A stretch of 64,000 bases of DNA from Isoetes taiwanensis. Lineage: Eukaryota > Streptophyta > Lycopodiopsida > Isoetales > Isoetaceae. The notes under the pieces were generated by a model. That model did not search any database and was not told the origin of the DNA. It worked only from the letters and a program-made list of their open reading frames with translations. The stretch spans positions 5,775,194-5,839,193 of the forward strand of contig JAJEKV010000015.1 in assembly GCA_021234155.1 (NCBI GenBank). The letters are read 5' to 3'. The first letter of the stretch is position 1. Every line of letters begins with the position of its first letter. The translations under genes were made by a program, and so were the position numbers. Positions 1 to 11,024 of the stretch are shown piece after piece.

Positions 1-842
1 CTTTCTATGGTGTTCACAAACATTCTATCTCAATAAATTTAATATTCTGAATGGCATTTGCGAGTGTTTTGTCAAGGTTATCTCAGACTTGGTGCAATGC
101 CTTTTGCCGCCATACAACGAGGAGTAAATTCATGAAGCATATTAAACGTGCTATCATTCTAGATGTTTCCAGCTCACCGGTTGGCTCAGTCGTGTAACAT
201 CACTCATCCAAATGTTTGTTAACTAGTAGTAGGCTTGGTATGGCTTAACGTAGGTAAAGGTTTCGATCCAGCTTATGGAATTTCCCATGCTAGCATCCTA
301 TATCTCTTTGTAGCAACAAGTTATGTCTTTTATTGATTAAGCAAGTATACCATTTTGGACACCTTGGAGCTTCTTATGGAGTTGATGTGTCCCCTCAGAG
401 CATTGGAAGGACTTCTTGAACTGAATATTTCAATTAGGCTTCTTGAAATAATAGTTTTTCTTACGTTGGGCATATTATATTATGGTTGTAGTATGGTTGT
501 AGTTTTTGGGAGAAGTAGTCGATAATGCCTCTAAAGTAGTTTGCTCTGTTGTTGACCATTTTGCTATCTTTTCTTTATCGATATATGCACAATCAATGCC
601 ATTTTTTGGTGTGTTAAGAATTATTATTAACACTTGGCATTGTCTTTACCAGATTGGTGAGTACGCCTACCTCAACTCTTTGTACCGCATTAACCTTCGA
701 TTGTGGGTTAGTGTCTTAAACGTGATGAGCAATTATTGGATATGTAGCACTAGGCAAGGTGAACCTTAAATTCTACTTCAAGTTTTTAATTGTTGCCTTT
801 GTTATTTTGTTTGGTCTAAGATTTTACATAATGGAATAGAAA
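1..842 (+). repeat. SMXL array unit A, 3' part only
   Basis: This stretch matches the last 840 or so bases of the complete units downstream (for example 12210-13047 and 15360-16198). It includes the block beginning with a Leu-Gly-Ala-Ser-Tyr-Gly reading and the AT-rich tail that precedes the next unit. It is cut by the left edge of the window, so the array extends further left. Several bases differ from the downstream units at former CAG or CTG sites, for example near 510 and 575 where CAG reads as CG. No intact gene is seen. Confidence 0.9.
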
Positions 843-3800
843 ATGAGTGAGGAATTGAAAAGAAAAGAAGACGCTTGCCCATATGAGGGTGAGGCAAATA
901 GCCTCAGGGCTGCACTTTCCGCGGTGACTAGCAAGATGTGACAAATCAATGATCAGGTTGTTATCCTTACCTCATAATCACATGTCCATTCTCCCCATAC
1001 TCCCTCAATGTCGAGGGTGGAACTATGTTTCAATGTGGCGTTGGACAGACTTGCTACATTGCAAGGTTCTCATGTTTCCTCCTGCTCAACCTTCCTTCTC
1101 CAATGCCCTCATTGCAAAGACTCAAACGTGCTCAAGCTCATCGAGAAGAGGTTATCCAGAACAACAGTGCCTCTCTTGTCGTAAAAAGTAGAGATGGAAC
1201 AACTTATTATTTCAATCCTTGATGATCCTAGCATAAGTTGTGGTTATGCTTGTGGGCTAGCTTTTCAAGTACCCAAATCAAAAGCGCCTTGAAGAGGCCA
1301 TGGGCTCAACTCCTCAAACACGTAGCAGTCTAGAATTGGGTCCGTGGAACATGGATCGACCGAGGTTGAAATTGGGTTCCGGGGAACATATGGGATTTAA
1401 TCTTGCCGGCTTTTTCGCAAATCCTTTTAGTTGAATTCATGCCGAGGTGCATACCCTAGGTTGCTTGGATATGGGACTTCTTTTGAGCGTGAGCAATTTC
1501 TAGGGCTTCAATTTGGGATGCCGAGAGGAATTTTAAGCCTTTGAATCTTCTTAGCGAGGGGATCGTGGATTTGGAGCCCGCAACGTTTAATGCTCAAGAG
1601 ATGAAGAATGTTATTGATATTCTATTGAAATCCAAGAAGAGAAATTTCAGTATTGATAGCGGAGTTTTAACATTGGGAACTAGCTTCTCAAACGAGCTTA
1701 TGCAAAGGCCTTTGACAAGTCCGATGTTCCCGAGGTCCTCCATGGGGTCAAGCTACTGTTGTATAATCTCTCTTTGATGTCTAATTTTCATTTTAAAGAA
1801 GAGATAAACTAGAAAATGAAGGAACTAGGCAAGGGGTTGAAGACCGTGATGTGTATCTTTGGAGCCATTGTCTTCTTGGGGAATGGCTGGTACGTAAGCC
1901 CCTACCTCAAATTTTTGGAGCTTTGAATTACATATTTTGCTTTGTGCCGTTGTTGAATTTTTTGTTAAGTCTAGAATGACATATTTACATTGTAATCGCT
2001 TGCCCTTGAATTTTTATTAAAGTGTGGAAAGAATCATTCACATCCATGGTTTGCAAACCGTACTGTGGTAAGCTTCTTTTTCTTATTTATCTATTCAAAG
2101 AAATCGTCTTTCATTTTCACTCTCCGTGGCTACCTTTTTGCATTTGTGAACCAGGTTATGCATATGAAAAATGGACTTTACACATTCGTGTTGGTAATGT
2201 AGCGTAAAACTACTTAAAAATGACATTGAGAATTTTATCACAATTCTTATTTCGACATAAAATATTTTAGAAAACTCCATTTAAGTATTGGTGTGAATAT
2301 AGCCTAATTTTGTTTGTAGAAATGCTCATTGTAATATTGCTACAAGTCTTTATGTGAGGACATTTTGTTAGCCCTTAACTTTTTTCCATGGAACTCATGG
2401 ACTACTTGATGTAGAGATCTCTTTGCAAAGTGCATGGAAATAGACCGGTGACCTATGGGATGTGTGGATTTCAACGAAGGCTCTGTGGAGATTGGCAATG
2501 ACAGTAATTTGGCGCATACTGACTTGGCATTGCCCATGGATGGATCATTTGCAGGTTAGTGCATTGATGTTCGTTTATTGATCCGCATGTTGAGAATGTT
2601 ATGATGGTATTGTAATATAGTTCGTGGGATGGATAGGGATCCTTGCAGATAAGTTGTATCATCAATTCATGCTTTGAAAGCTCGCTTCTTTACGCATCCG
2701 GCCCAACATATGATGTAGAGCACTAGGCTATTTGAAATATAATGTATCTTTAAATGCCTCCATTTTGCATGCTACCTTGCAGATTGATAAAGTTCCCACA
2801 CTCTCGAATGTGGGGGTGTGAATAGAAAATTTTACTATGTATATGTTTTGATTTGAGGCGCTTTAGTTGTTGAGTCCGCCCTCAACTATTGATCCATGCC
2901 CCCGTGATATTTTAAGTGGCGAGACCTTGGAGCTTCATATGGAGTTGATGTGTCCCCTCAGCCTTAATGGGAGGACTTCTTAAACCGAATATTTCACTTA
3001 GGTTTCTTGCAATAATAGTTTTTTTTTATGTTGGGCATATATATTATGGTTGTATTATGGTGAAGTAGTCAAATAATGCCGTTAAAGTAGTTTGGTCTGT
3101 TGTTGACGATTTTATTATCTTTTCTTTATGATAAAGAAACTAAGAAAGATTCCTTCTATGGTGTTCACAAACATTCTATCTCAATAAATTTAATATTCCC
3201 GAATGGCATTTGCAGGTTTTGTCAAAGTTATCAGACTTTGGTGCAATGGCTTTTTGCTGCCATACAACGAGGAGTAGCGATTCTTGAAGCATATTAAACG
3301 TGCTATCATTCTAGATGTTTCAAACTCACCGGTTGGCTCGGGTCGTGTAACATCACTCATCCAAATGCTTTGTTAACTAGTAGTAGGCTTGGTATGGCTT
3401 AACTTAGGTAAAGGTTTAGATCCAGTTATGGAATTTCCCATGCTAGCGTCCTATATCTCTTTGTAGCAACTGTTATGTCTTTTATTGATTAAGCAAGTAT
3501 ACCATTTTGGACACCTTGGAGCTTCTTATGGAGTTGATGTGTCCCCTATAGCATTGGAAGGACTTCTTGAACTGAATATTTCACTTAGGCTTCTTGAAAT
3601 AATAGTTTTTCTTACGTTGGGCATATTATATTATGGTTGTAGTATGGTTGTAGTTTTTGGGAGAAGTAGTCAGATAATGCCTCTAAAGTAGTTTGCTCTG
3701 TTGTTGACCATTTTGCTATCTTTTCTTTATCAGATATATGCACAATCAATGCCATTTTTTTGGTGTGTATTAAGAATTATTATTAACACTTGGCATTGTC

Positions 3801-3995
3801 TTTACCAGATTGGCGAGTACGTCTACTCAACTCTTTGTACCGTACACCTTTCAGATTGTGGGTTAGTGTCTTAAACGTATGAGCAATTATTGGATTTGTA
3901 GCACTAGGCAAGGTGATCCTTAAATTCTACTTCAAGTTTTTAATTGTTGCACTGTTATTTTGTTTGGTCTAAGATTTTACATAATGGAATAGAAA
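843..3995 (+). repeat. SMXL array unit B, complete
   Basis: A full unit of 3153 bases, bounded by the repeated start ATGAGTGAGGAATTG at 843 and again at 3996. It contains a broken SMXL-like fragment in its first third, a non-coding middle, and two copies of a roughly 205-220 base internal repeat in its last third. Compared by eye with units C and D it is collinear throughout. It carries dozens of small substitutions and one-base indels, most of them at CAG/CTG triplets. Period and order match the other units, so this is a tandem array rather than scattered copies. Confidence 0.92.
983..1960 (+). pseudogene. SMXL/D53-like Clp-N fragment, unit B (heavily broken)
   Basis: Homologous to the fragments in units C and D, but its frame is broken many times. 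Recognisable pieces are the stretch around 1085-1160 (Asn-Ala-Leu-Ile, then Lys-Arg-Ala-Gln-Ala-His, in shifting frames) and 1541-1777, which reads LEPATFNAQEMKNVIDILLK, the start of the first NTPase domain of SMXL proteins. SMXL proteins are ClpB-like repressors degraded in strigolactone and karrikin signalling. Nothing here could make one. Many of the breaks sit at CAG/CTG sites that are intact in units C and D, so part of the damage may be sequence error rather than mutation. Confidence 0.75.
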
Positions 3996-4193
3996 ATGAG
4001 TGAGGAATTGAAAAGAAAAGAAGACGTTTGCCCATATGAGGCTGAGGCAAATAGCCTCTGGGCTGCACTGTCTGGTGACTAGCAAGATGTGACAAATCAA
4101 TGATCAGGTTGTTATCCTTACCTCATAATCACATGTCCATTCTCCCCATACTCCTCAATGTCGAGGGCTGAAACTATGTTTCAATGTGGCGTT
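3996..4193 (+). repeat. Start of an SMXL unit, interrupted by the copia element
   Basis: The first 198 bases of a further unit, stopping inside the Clp-N coding stretch at the 3' LTR of the copia element. This piece is nearly identical to 9938-10112 on the other side of the element. The two share a private variant (GAAACT, where unit D has GGAACT at 13223), which indicates they are the same unit represented twice rather than two neighbouring units. Confidence 0.85.
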
Positions 4194-4871
4194 TGTTAAA
4201 TTCTTAGTCTACTAGAAATTTTACCTTCTCACAACTATTGTAGATACTGACAATCAGTGCAATCATTAAAATTCCAGTCAATACAATATATGGAACATAA
4301 GCCTACACTTCATATGCATAGGAAATTTGACAAGCAAATTTAATCTAACAAGGGAGCCACAATTTGGTCATTCATCCCTTGTTAAATGCTAAGTGTAGGT
4401 TTAAAGCAATTTCAACTATGAACCAAAATCATAGTCATTAAGAACTTAAGCTATTGTAGCATCGAAATAATGCAAAAACACAATAGCAGATGTCTTGACG
4501 GCAATTTAACTGGTCTTCACAAATAGGAATTAATCATGCCCAGTGCCGCCCTGCTTCACAATTCGTTTTCAACCTTTATACATCGTTCTTCGTCGGTTTC
4601 GGCAGGATAGACATTCTATCTTCAGACTTTTCTTCACAACGAAATATCCCACATACGTAACTGTTCAAACTGGCCTTAGAGATGATATATCCCACATGCA
4701 TTATCAAGCCAAAAAGACTTTGAACCATTAACTTTAAGATTTCGGCCATTTTCACATTTCCTAAACCTTTGAACTTAAATCAATGATAACCCTAACTGCA
4801 TTACCATTCAATTTCTACCTGCATGTCTTGATTCAACTGCACACAAGATTTACATGAACAAATATCTAACA
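4194..4871 (-). repeat. copia 3' LTR
   Basis: Runs from TGTTAAATTC to ATATCTAACA, with the 5-base terminal inverted repeat TGTTA/TAACA typical of LTRs. The matching copy is at 9254-9937. It is the 3' LTR because coding order is on the minus strand and the purine tract lies at its right edge. Confidence 0.95.
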
Positions 4872-4880
4872 TTCCCCCTT
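4872..4880 (-). other. copia polypurine tract
   Basis: TTCCCCCTT on the plus strand, AAGGGGGAA on the element's strand, directly against the 3' LTR. This is the expected place for the plus-strand primer of reverse transcription. Confidence 0.85.
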
Positions 4881-4999
4881 CATGTAATCTTCCTTGCCAT
4901 TATATTGTACAGTTTCTCTCAAGGTCTGAAATCTTCCAAGTGGTAAAGCTTTTGTTAGAAGATCCGCCATTTGATTAATCAGATCAACATAAGTAAGAT

Positions 5000-6359
5000 G
5001 AATCGATTCTTTTCAACCATATCTCGATAAAGTGAAGTTCCATCTCTATATGCTTACACCTTTCATGCAAAACCGATTTTTGACATGGCTATGCAATTTT
5101 GTGTTATCACAGAAAATGATTGTAGGATCAGTTTGTTCTATACCCGGTTCGGTCGGCAATCTCTTTTCCCATACTACTTTTTTGTCAATAGAGATGCAAA
5201 GATTATATTCTCGGCCAAGACTAGAAAGAGCTATGCTTCCTTGCTTCTTGCATTTCCAAGCTACTGTGGGCACCTCCTAATAGCACAACATATCCTCGAA
5301 GTTGACTTCCTTTGGTCTAAATCTCCAGCCCAATCGGAATCACAATAAGCTTTTAATTGCAACTCATTTGAATTATACATAATGCCAATATTCAAAGTAC
5401 CTTTGAGATATCTGAGTATTCTCTTAGCAGCTGTCCAATGATCTACACCTGGGTTATTGTTGTATCTGCTTAAGATGTTTACCCCAAAAGCAATGTCTGG
5501 TCTCGTGCAATTTGCCACATAAGCTAAACATCCAATTAGTGACCTATATGGAGTATTTTCCATTTGTTTCTTTTCTCTCTTTGTTTTTGGACACATATGG
5601 GGTGAGATCTTATGCCCCGGAACCAAAGGTGTTAGTGCTATATTGCAATCAATCATGTTAAACTTCTTTAACATATTCATAATATGAGTTGGTTGGCTTA
5701 GAGTCAGCAACTTATTTTTTCTGTCTCTACAAACTTCAATACCAAGAAATCTCCTGAGCTCACCCAAATCTGTCATTTGGAACCGTTTGTTGAGCAATTG
5801 TTTACAATGAGCCAAAGTGTCTTTATCATTTGCAACCATGATATTATCATCAACATATAGAGCTATTATACACCAATTTTTCCCATCTCTATACTGCATA
5901 AATTGCCATCATATTTCAGCTTCTCAAATTCTTGCTCTAAAAGGTAATTGTCCATGCATTTGTACCATTCTCGTGGTGCTTGTCTCAAACCATAGACTGC
6001 TTCTATTTAACTTCCAGATTTTTTTTTTTTCTTCTTCAAAACCTGGTGCAGGCTTTAAATATATCTCTTCTTCCAGCTTTGCATTAAGAAATGCAGTACT
6101 TACATCCATATGATGAATTTCCATGTCACATGAGTTGGCAATGGCTAGTAATATTCTCAAACTATTAATTTTGACCAGAGGAGAGAATGTCTCATCAAAA
6201 TCTATCCCTTTCTTCTGTGTGAATCCTTGTGCAACAAGCCTTGCCTTGTATTTCTTTGTCATACTATCAATGCCTGGTTTAATTCTGAAAATCCATCTAC
6301 TGCCAACAAGATTTTTGTCTGCTGGTTTATCAACTACGATATATGTACGTTCTTTTTGA
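5000..6359 (-). pseudogene. copia reverse transcriptase and RNase H region (frame-broken)
   Basis: Reads 5'-3' on the minus strand. The RT begins near 6359 with GSRWIFRIK, KARLVAQGF and HMDVSTAFLNA (6262-5924), then shifts frame near 5990, within a run of A followed by a CAG, before QAPREWYKCMDNYL. The next frame (5899-5261) carries the catalytic YVDD, DLGELRRFLGIEV, the connection region and the RNase H start CDSDWAGD. A further shift near 5265 precedes AWKCKKQGSIALSS (5273-5046). There the usual S-T-E-A-E-Y motif reads S-S-L-G-R-E-Y, a change centred on a former CAG. Together these cover the whole Ty1/copia RVT_2 and RNase H module in three frames. Confidence 0.93.
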
Positions 6360-6599
6360 AAGATTGCATTTCATCCTTCATGGCTTTTCTCCAATTTACG
6401 TAATCCTTACTCTTAATGACCTCTTCAAAATTATTTGGCATGTTATCCGTTTCTAACACAAGAATATCAAAAATGTAATGAATTTCACCTTCTTTATCAT
6501 GATGTCTTCTACTTCTACCAGCTTCAGTTCTGCCATGTATTTTTAGTTCAACCTTGCCTTCATCAGCCAGTATCTGGGCCTCAGTTCTTCTTGCTTTCC

Positions 6600-8170
6600 T
6601 TTTTGGTTTTTCTAAGGGTTTAACTTGTATAGGCTCTGGCGGGCTTGTCTTCGTGCAATCGATACTATTGGAGGTTCAACCAGCTCAGGCTCTGCTGCTC
6701 CAGCTTCAGATAATGCAGGTACTATTGTGGTTTCAAACTCTGATAGACTTTGAGTGTCTTGTGCCTCAATCTTGTCATTATCTCCATCTTCAATATCACT
6801 ATCAATGATATTGCTTGTATCCTGCATTTCAGTTTCGGCACCGAAAAGAAGCTCAACCATTTCTTTTACATCGTAATTAGTTTGACCAGGTCCTCAATAT
6901 AACACCATCATTTACATTTGGTATTGCTCTATAGAACTTGTTCTCATTAAAGCCACATCTCTACTAATCAGAATTTTCCTATGAGTAGGATCATACAATC
7001 TGTAAGCCTTTGAATGCATATCATAACCTAACATATAAGCAACATATGCACGGTCATCAAGTTTTTTCCTCGATTTCTTGTGGACGGAACAAAACTTAAG
7101 CAACCAAATGATTTTAAATGATCATAAACAGGTAATTTTCCTGACCACAACATTTCAGGAATTGTACCTTTTGTACTCGTAGATGGCAGCAAGTTTTGAA
7201 TATACACTGCAGTTTTCAATGCTTCACTCCATAAAAAATTTGGAAGACCTGAGTACTTTAGCATGGATCGAATAGCATTTAGCAGAGTTCTATTTTTCCT
7301 TTCAGCTACTCCATTTTGTTGAGGAGAATACCTGCAAGTCAACTGCCTTTTAATGCCTCGGTTAGCACAAAACCATTTGAATTCTTTTGACAAGTATTCC
7401 CCTCCTCTGTCTGACCTTATACATTTGACTTTCCTTTCAGTTTCTAGTTCAACTTCAGCCACAAATAATTTTAAGGCTTCAAAAGCTTGATCTTTTGTTT
7501 TCAACAGATAGCATCTTGTTTTTCTGCTGAAATCATCTATGAAGGTCATGAAATATCTGTGTCCTTCTATTCCTGTAATATTAATTGGTCCACATAGATC
7601 TGTGTGGATCAAATCCAACACCCTTTTTGATCTCTTGCCTTTTGTCTTAAATGCAAGTCTTGATTGCTTGCCAAGCTGGCAGCCTGCACAAAGCTTTTTT
7701 TCCTCATTCATTTTTGCTGTTATGATCTTGTTTTTGATGAGCAGATCAATATTTGATAAGTGAGTGTGACATAATCTATTGTGCCAAGTTGTTTTTGAGA
7801 CACATTCAACCAAATTTATGGATAATGCATGATCCTTGTGAAAACCAAATAGATTTCCTACTCTCCTTCCAATAAATTTTAAAATATTGTTGAGAAATAT
7901 TTTGCATTCAAGTTTTTCAAAAACAACTTTGTAACCAAGATCTACAAGCTGGCACACTGAAATTAAATTTCTCACAAGTGTTGGCACACACAACACTTCT
8001 TTAAGTAGCACACTTTTTCCATCCAAATCAAATAATTCTAATATTCCAGAGTCCTTAATTTTCTGTACACCACCATCTCCAAGCCGCACTTGACCTTTCT
8101 CCTTTTTACATTCTCTTAAGATTTTGACATCATGTACTACCGATTTTTTCTCGCCCTGAATCTATAATGA
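6600..8170 (-). pseudogene. copia protease end and integrase region (frame-broken)
   Basis: An Asp-Ser-Gly protease active-site motif is readable near 8150-8160, followed by a frame break. The open frame 8089-7028 covers the GAG-pre-integrase zinc-binding segment (His-X3-His...Cys-X2-Cys, around WHNRLCHTH and CAGCQLGKQS) and the integrase catalytic core with its three acidic residues: Asp in LIHTDLCGP, Asp in IRSDRGGEYLS and Glu in QQNGVAERKNR. The frame then shifts at about 7100 into KKLDDRAYVAYMLGYD (7103-6912). A low-complexity acidic linker (6860-6612) leads to the RT. Length and order are normal for a plant copia polyprotein. Confidence 0.94.
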
Positions 8171-8249
8171 GAAATTTGTTATTATCTTTGATAGTGAACT
8201 CGAGGAAATATTTAACACATCTTTTACCTCAATGTCATCCGAAGTTCTC

Positions 8250-9225
8250 TTCAATGGCATCTTCTACAAGATTCGGGCTTGTACCTTCTTTGAAACGCCC
8301 CTTCCTCTTTGTGTTCTCCCTCCGCCTCTTCCTCCAACACCCTTTGGACTTGAGCAATTTGCGACCATATGACCTTTACCATCACAATTAAAGCATTTAA
8401 ATTGCTTACCTCCACTTGGACAATCTTTTTTCAAATGTCCATATCGGGATTACAAAGCATAGCGGGGCCCTAAACTTTCCTTTGCATATTTGGAACCACT
8501 TCCTCTTTCGCTTTTCCTTGCAAACAAGATTACCTCCTCGAGATTGATCCTCTTCAAGCATACCTTTTGATTGTTCAAATTAGTTCGAATCATTCTCAAA
8601 GCATGTTCCTTTGAGGTGGCTATGTTTCTTACTAATGTTGCAAGTCGAGTATTATGAGAAAGCGACCCTAGATAGTGCCAATATTTGATATTGATCACTA
8701 AGAATATTTCCAGCTCCTTCAAGATCCGCCACAATTGAATCAAACTTCTCCAAAAATTCATTAGTTCATCTTTTTCAAACAATTTAAGCTTCCTTAGTTG
8801 TTTTTCCAAAAGATCTATTTGAGATGAACTTTTTACCTCATAATGGCTTATAAGGTAACGCCACATTTCACGTGGCTTCATTCCCTTAACCTAAGCTTCA
8901 AAGCGGTTCCTACCTTACTAAGAATTATCTCACTGAGCTTCCATAACTTTAGTATCATCTGTTGTGACAACAAGACGAAATGGAAGTTGCTCCGTAACTC
9001 GTGTGGGGCTTCGGATCCTCCTCCTCGGATTATTAGAACTTGCTCCCTCGGACTTGTACTTGCATCTGGTCGAGCCGCCTTTGGCCATCACCTACAAGAT
9101 GCCACAAGTGCTCAAATTCTAAACCCCGACTTAATGGATTCCTTCCGGACTTGGAATCCAAAGTTGTCCCCTTTAAACACTTCAATTTGGTTCAACAAAT
9201 TTTCGCAAATCTAGTAGACATTTTG
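8250..9225 (-). pseudogene. copia gag region (frame-broken)
   Basis: A start Met-Ser-Thr-Arg-Phe-Ala lies near 9220 on the minus strand, about 30 bases inside the primer-binding site, and meets a stop within ten codons through a frame break. The open piece 8881-8450 contains the UBN2/Retrotran_gag_2 core. It is followed near 8440-8340, in another frame, by a CCHC zinc knuckle CFNCDGKGHMVANC preceded by a second half-knuckle (GHLKKDC). This is the nucleocapsid-like RNA-binding part. At least three frame changes are needed to read it through. Confidence 0.88.
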
Positions 9226-9240
9226 ACTTAAGCCAACTTG

Positions 9241-9252
9241 GCTCTGATACCA
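9241..9252 (-). other. copia primer-binding site (initiator Met tRNA)
   Basis: Minus-strand TGGTATCAGAGC, the classic complement of the 3' end of plant initiator methionine tRNA, lies one base from the end of the 5' LTR. It fixes the orientation of the element. Confidence 0.95.
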
Positions 9253-9253
9253 C

Positions 9254-9937
9254 TGTTAAATTCTTAGTCTACTAGAAATTTTACCTTCTCACAACTATTG
9301 TAGATACTGACAATCAGTGCAATCATTAAAATTCCAGTCAATACAATATATGGAACATAAGCCTACACTTCATATGCATAGGAAATTTGACAAGCAAATT
9401 TAATCTAACAAGGGAGCCACAATTTGGTCATTCATCCCTTGTTAAATGCTAAGTGTAGGTTTAAAGCAATTTCAACTATGAACCAAAATCATAGTCATTA
9501 AGAACTTAAGCTACTGTAGCATCGAAATAATGCAAAAAAAACACAATAGCGTATGTCTTGACGGCAATTTAACCTGGGTCTTCACAAATAGGAATTAATC
9601 ATGCCCAGTGCCGCCCTGCTTCACAATTCGTTTTCAACCTTTATACATCGTTCTTAAATTTGGTTTTAAGTAGGATAGACATTCTATCTTCAGACTTTTC
9701 TTCACAACGAAATATCCCACATACGTAACTGTTCAAACTGGCCTTAGAGATGATATATCCCACATGCATTATCAAGCCAAAAAGACTTTGAACCATTAAC
9801 TTTAAGATTTCGGCCATTTTCACATTTCCTAAACCTTTGAACTTAAATCAATGATAACCCTAACTGCATTACCATTCAATTTCTACCTGCATGTCTTGAT
9901 TCAACTGCACACAAGATTTACATGAACAAATATCTAA
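9254..9937 (-). repeat. copia 5' LTR, terminal CA missing
   Basis: Matches the left LTR over its whole length, but ends TATCTAA and runs straight into AGAAGACG of the SMXL unit, without the final CA and without a target duplication matching the left side. Small differences from the left LTR include CAG read as CGT near 9550 and a block near 9652-9672. Confidence 0.9.
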
Positions 9938-10049
9938 AGAAGACGTTTGCCCATATGAGGCTGAGGCAAATAGCCTCTGGGCTGCACTGTCTGGTGACTA
10001 GCAAGATGTGACAAATCAATGATCAGGTTGTATCCTTACCTCATAATCA

Positions 10050-11024
10050 CATGTCCATTCTCCCCATACTCCTCAATGTCGAGGGCTGAAACTATGTTTC
10101 AATGTGGCGTTGGACAGACTTGCTACATTGCAAGGTTCTCATGTTTCCTCTGCTCAACCTTCCTTCTCCAATGCCCTCATTGCAGCACTCAAACGTGCTC
10201 AAGCTCATCAGAGAAGAGGTTATCCAGAACAACAGGTGCCTCTCTTGGCTGTAAAAGTAGAGATGGAACAACTTATTATTTCAATCCTTGATGATCCTAG
10301 CATAAGCAGGGTTATGCGCGAAGCTAGCTTTTCAAGTACCCAAATCAAAAACTGCCTTGAAGAGGCCATGGGCTCAACTCCTCAAACACAGAAGCAGTCT
10401 AGAATTGGGTCTGTGAACATGGATCGACTGAGGTTGAAATTGGGTTCTGGGGAACATATGGGATTTAATCTTGCTGGCTTTCGCAGTCCTTTTAGTTGAA
10501 TTCATGCTGGAGGTGCATACCCTAGGTTGCTTGGATATGGGACTTCTTTTGAGCGTGAGCAATTTCTAGGGCTTCAATTTGGGATGCCAGAGAGGAATTT
10601 TAAGCCTTTGAATCTTCTTAGCAGGGATCAGGATTTGGAGCCTGCAACGTTTAATGCTCAAGAGATGAAGAATGTGATTGATATTCTATTGAAATCCAAG
10701 AAGAGAAATTCTGTGTTGATAGCGGAGCGAACATTAGGAACTAGCTTCTCAAACGAGCTTATGCAGCGCCTTGACAAGTCTGATGTTCCTGAGGTCCTCC
10801 ATGGGGTCAAGCTACTGTTGTATAATCTCTCTTTGATGTCTAATTTTCATTCTAAAGAAGAGATAAACCAGAAAATGAAGGAACTAGGCAAGGCTGTTGA
10901 AGACCGTATGTGTACTGGAGCCATTGTCTTCTTGGGGGAATGGCTGGTACAGAAGCCCCTACCTCAAAATTTTGGAGCTTTGAATTTGTGTCTGCACGAC
11001 ATATTTCTGCTGTGCCGTTGTTGA
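10050..11024 (+). pseudogene. SMXL/D53-like protein fragment, unit C (one in-frame stop)
   Basis: One continuous frame of 325 codons, interrupted only by TGA at 10497-10499. The N part reads [51 protein letters not shown] and [14 protein letters not shown], the second half of the double Clp-N domain of SMAX1-LIKE proteins. After the stop the frame goes on through LEPATFNAQEMKNVIDILLK, SKKRNSVLIAE and VEDRMCTGAIVFLGEWLVQ, the start of the first NTPase region. The first half of Clp-N, the variable linker, the second NTPase domain and the RGKT-type degron and EAR regions are all absent. A full SMXL has about 800-1100 residues. It could not act as a normal repressor; whether it is transcribed cannot be seen. 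Confidence 0.88.

Larger units (their letters stand above)
4194..9937 (-). mobile_element. Ty1/copia LTR retrotransposon, full length but frame-broken
   Basis: Two direct LTRs of about 680 bases (4194-4871 and 9254-9937) flank an internal region read on the minus strand in copia order: gag, protease, integrase, reverse transcriptase, RNase H. The LTR begins TGTTA and the left copy ends TAACA. A primer-binding site complementary to initiator Met tRNA lies one base inside the right LTR, and a purine tract abuts the left LTR. The LTRs are very similar, with differences clustered in a few spots, which points to a fairly recent insertion. At least five frame breaks make the element non-autonomous as written. 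The flanks do not form a simple 5-bp target duplication. Confidence 0.97.

Noticed and set aside
1-4193. RIP-like or deamination-driven mutation of unit B
   Set aside because: Changes include T-to-C and one-base insertions and deletions at CAG/CTG, which C-to-T deamination does not produce.
5817-9214. Plus-strand open frames across the copia element (5817-6113, 7539-7763, 8843-9214)
   Set aside because: They are antisense shadows of pol and gag, whose motifs read on the minus strand.
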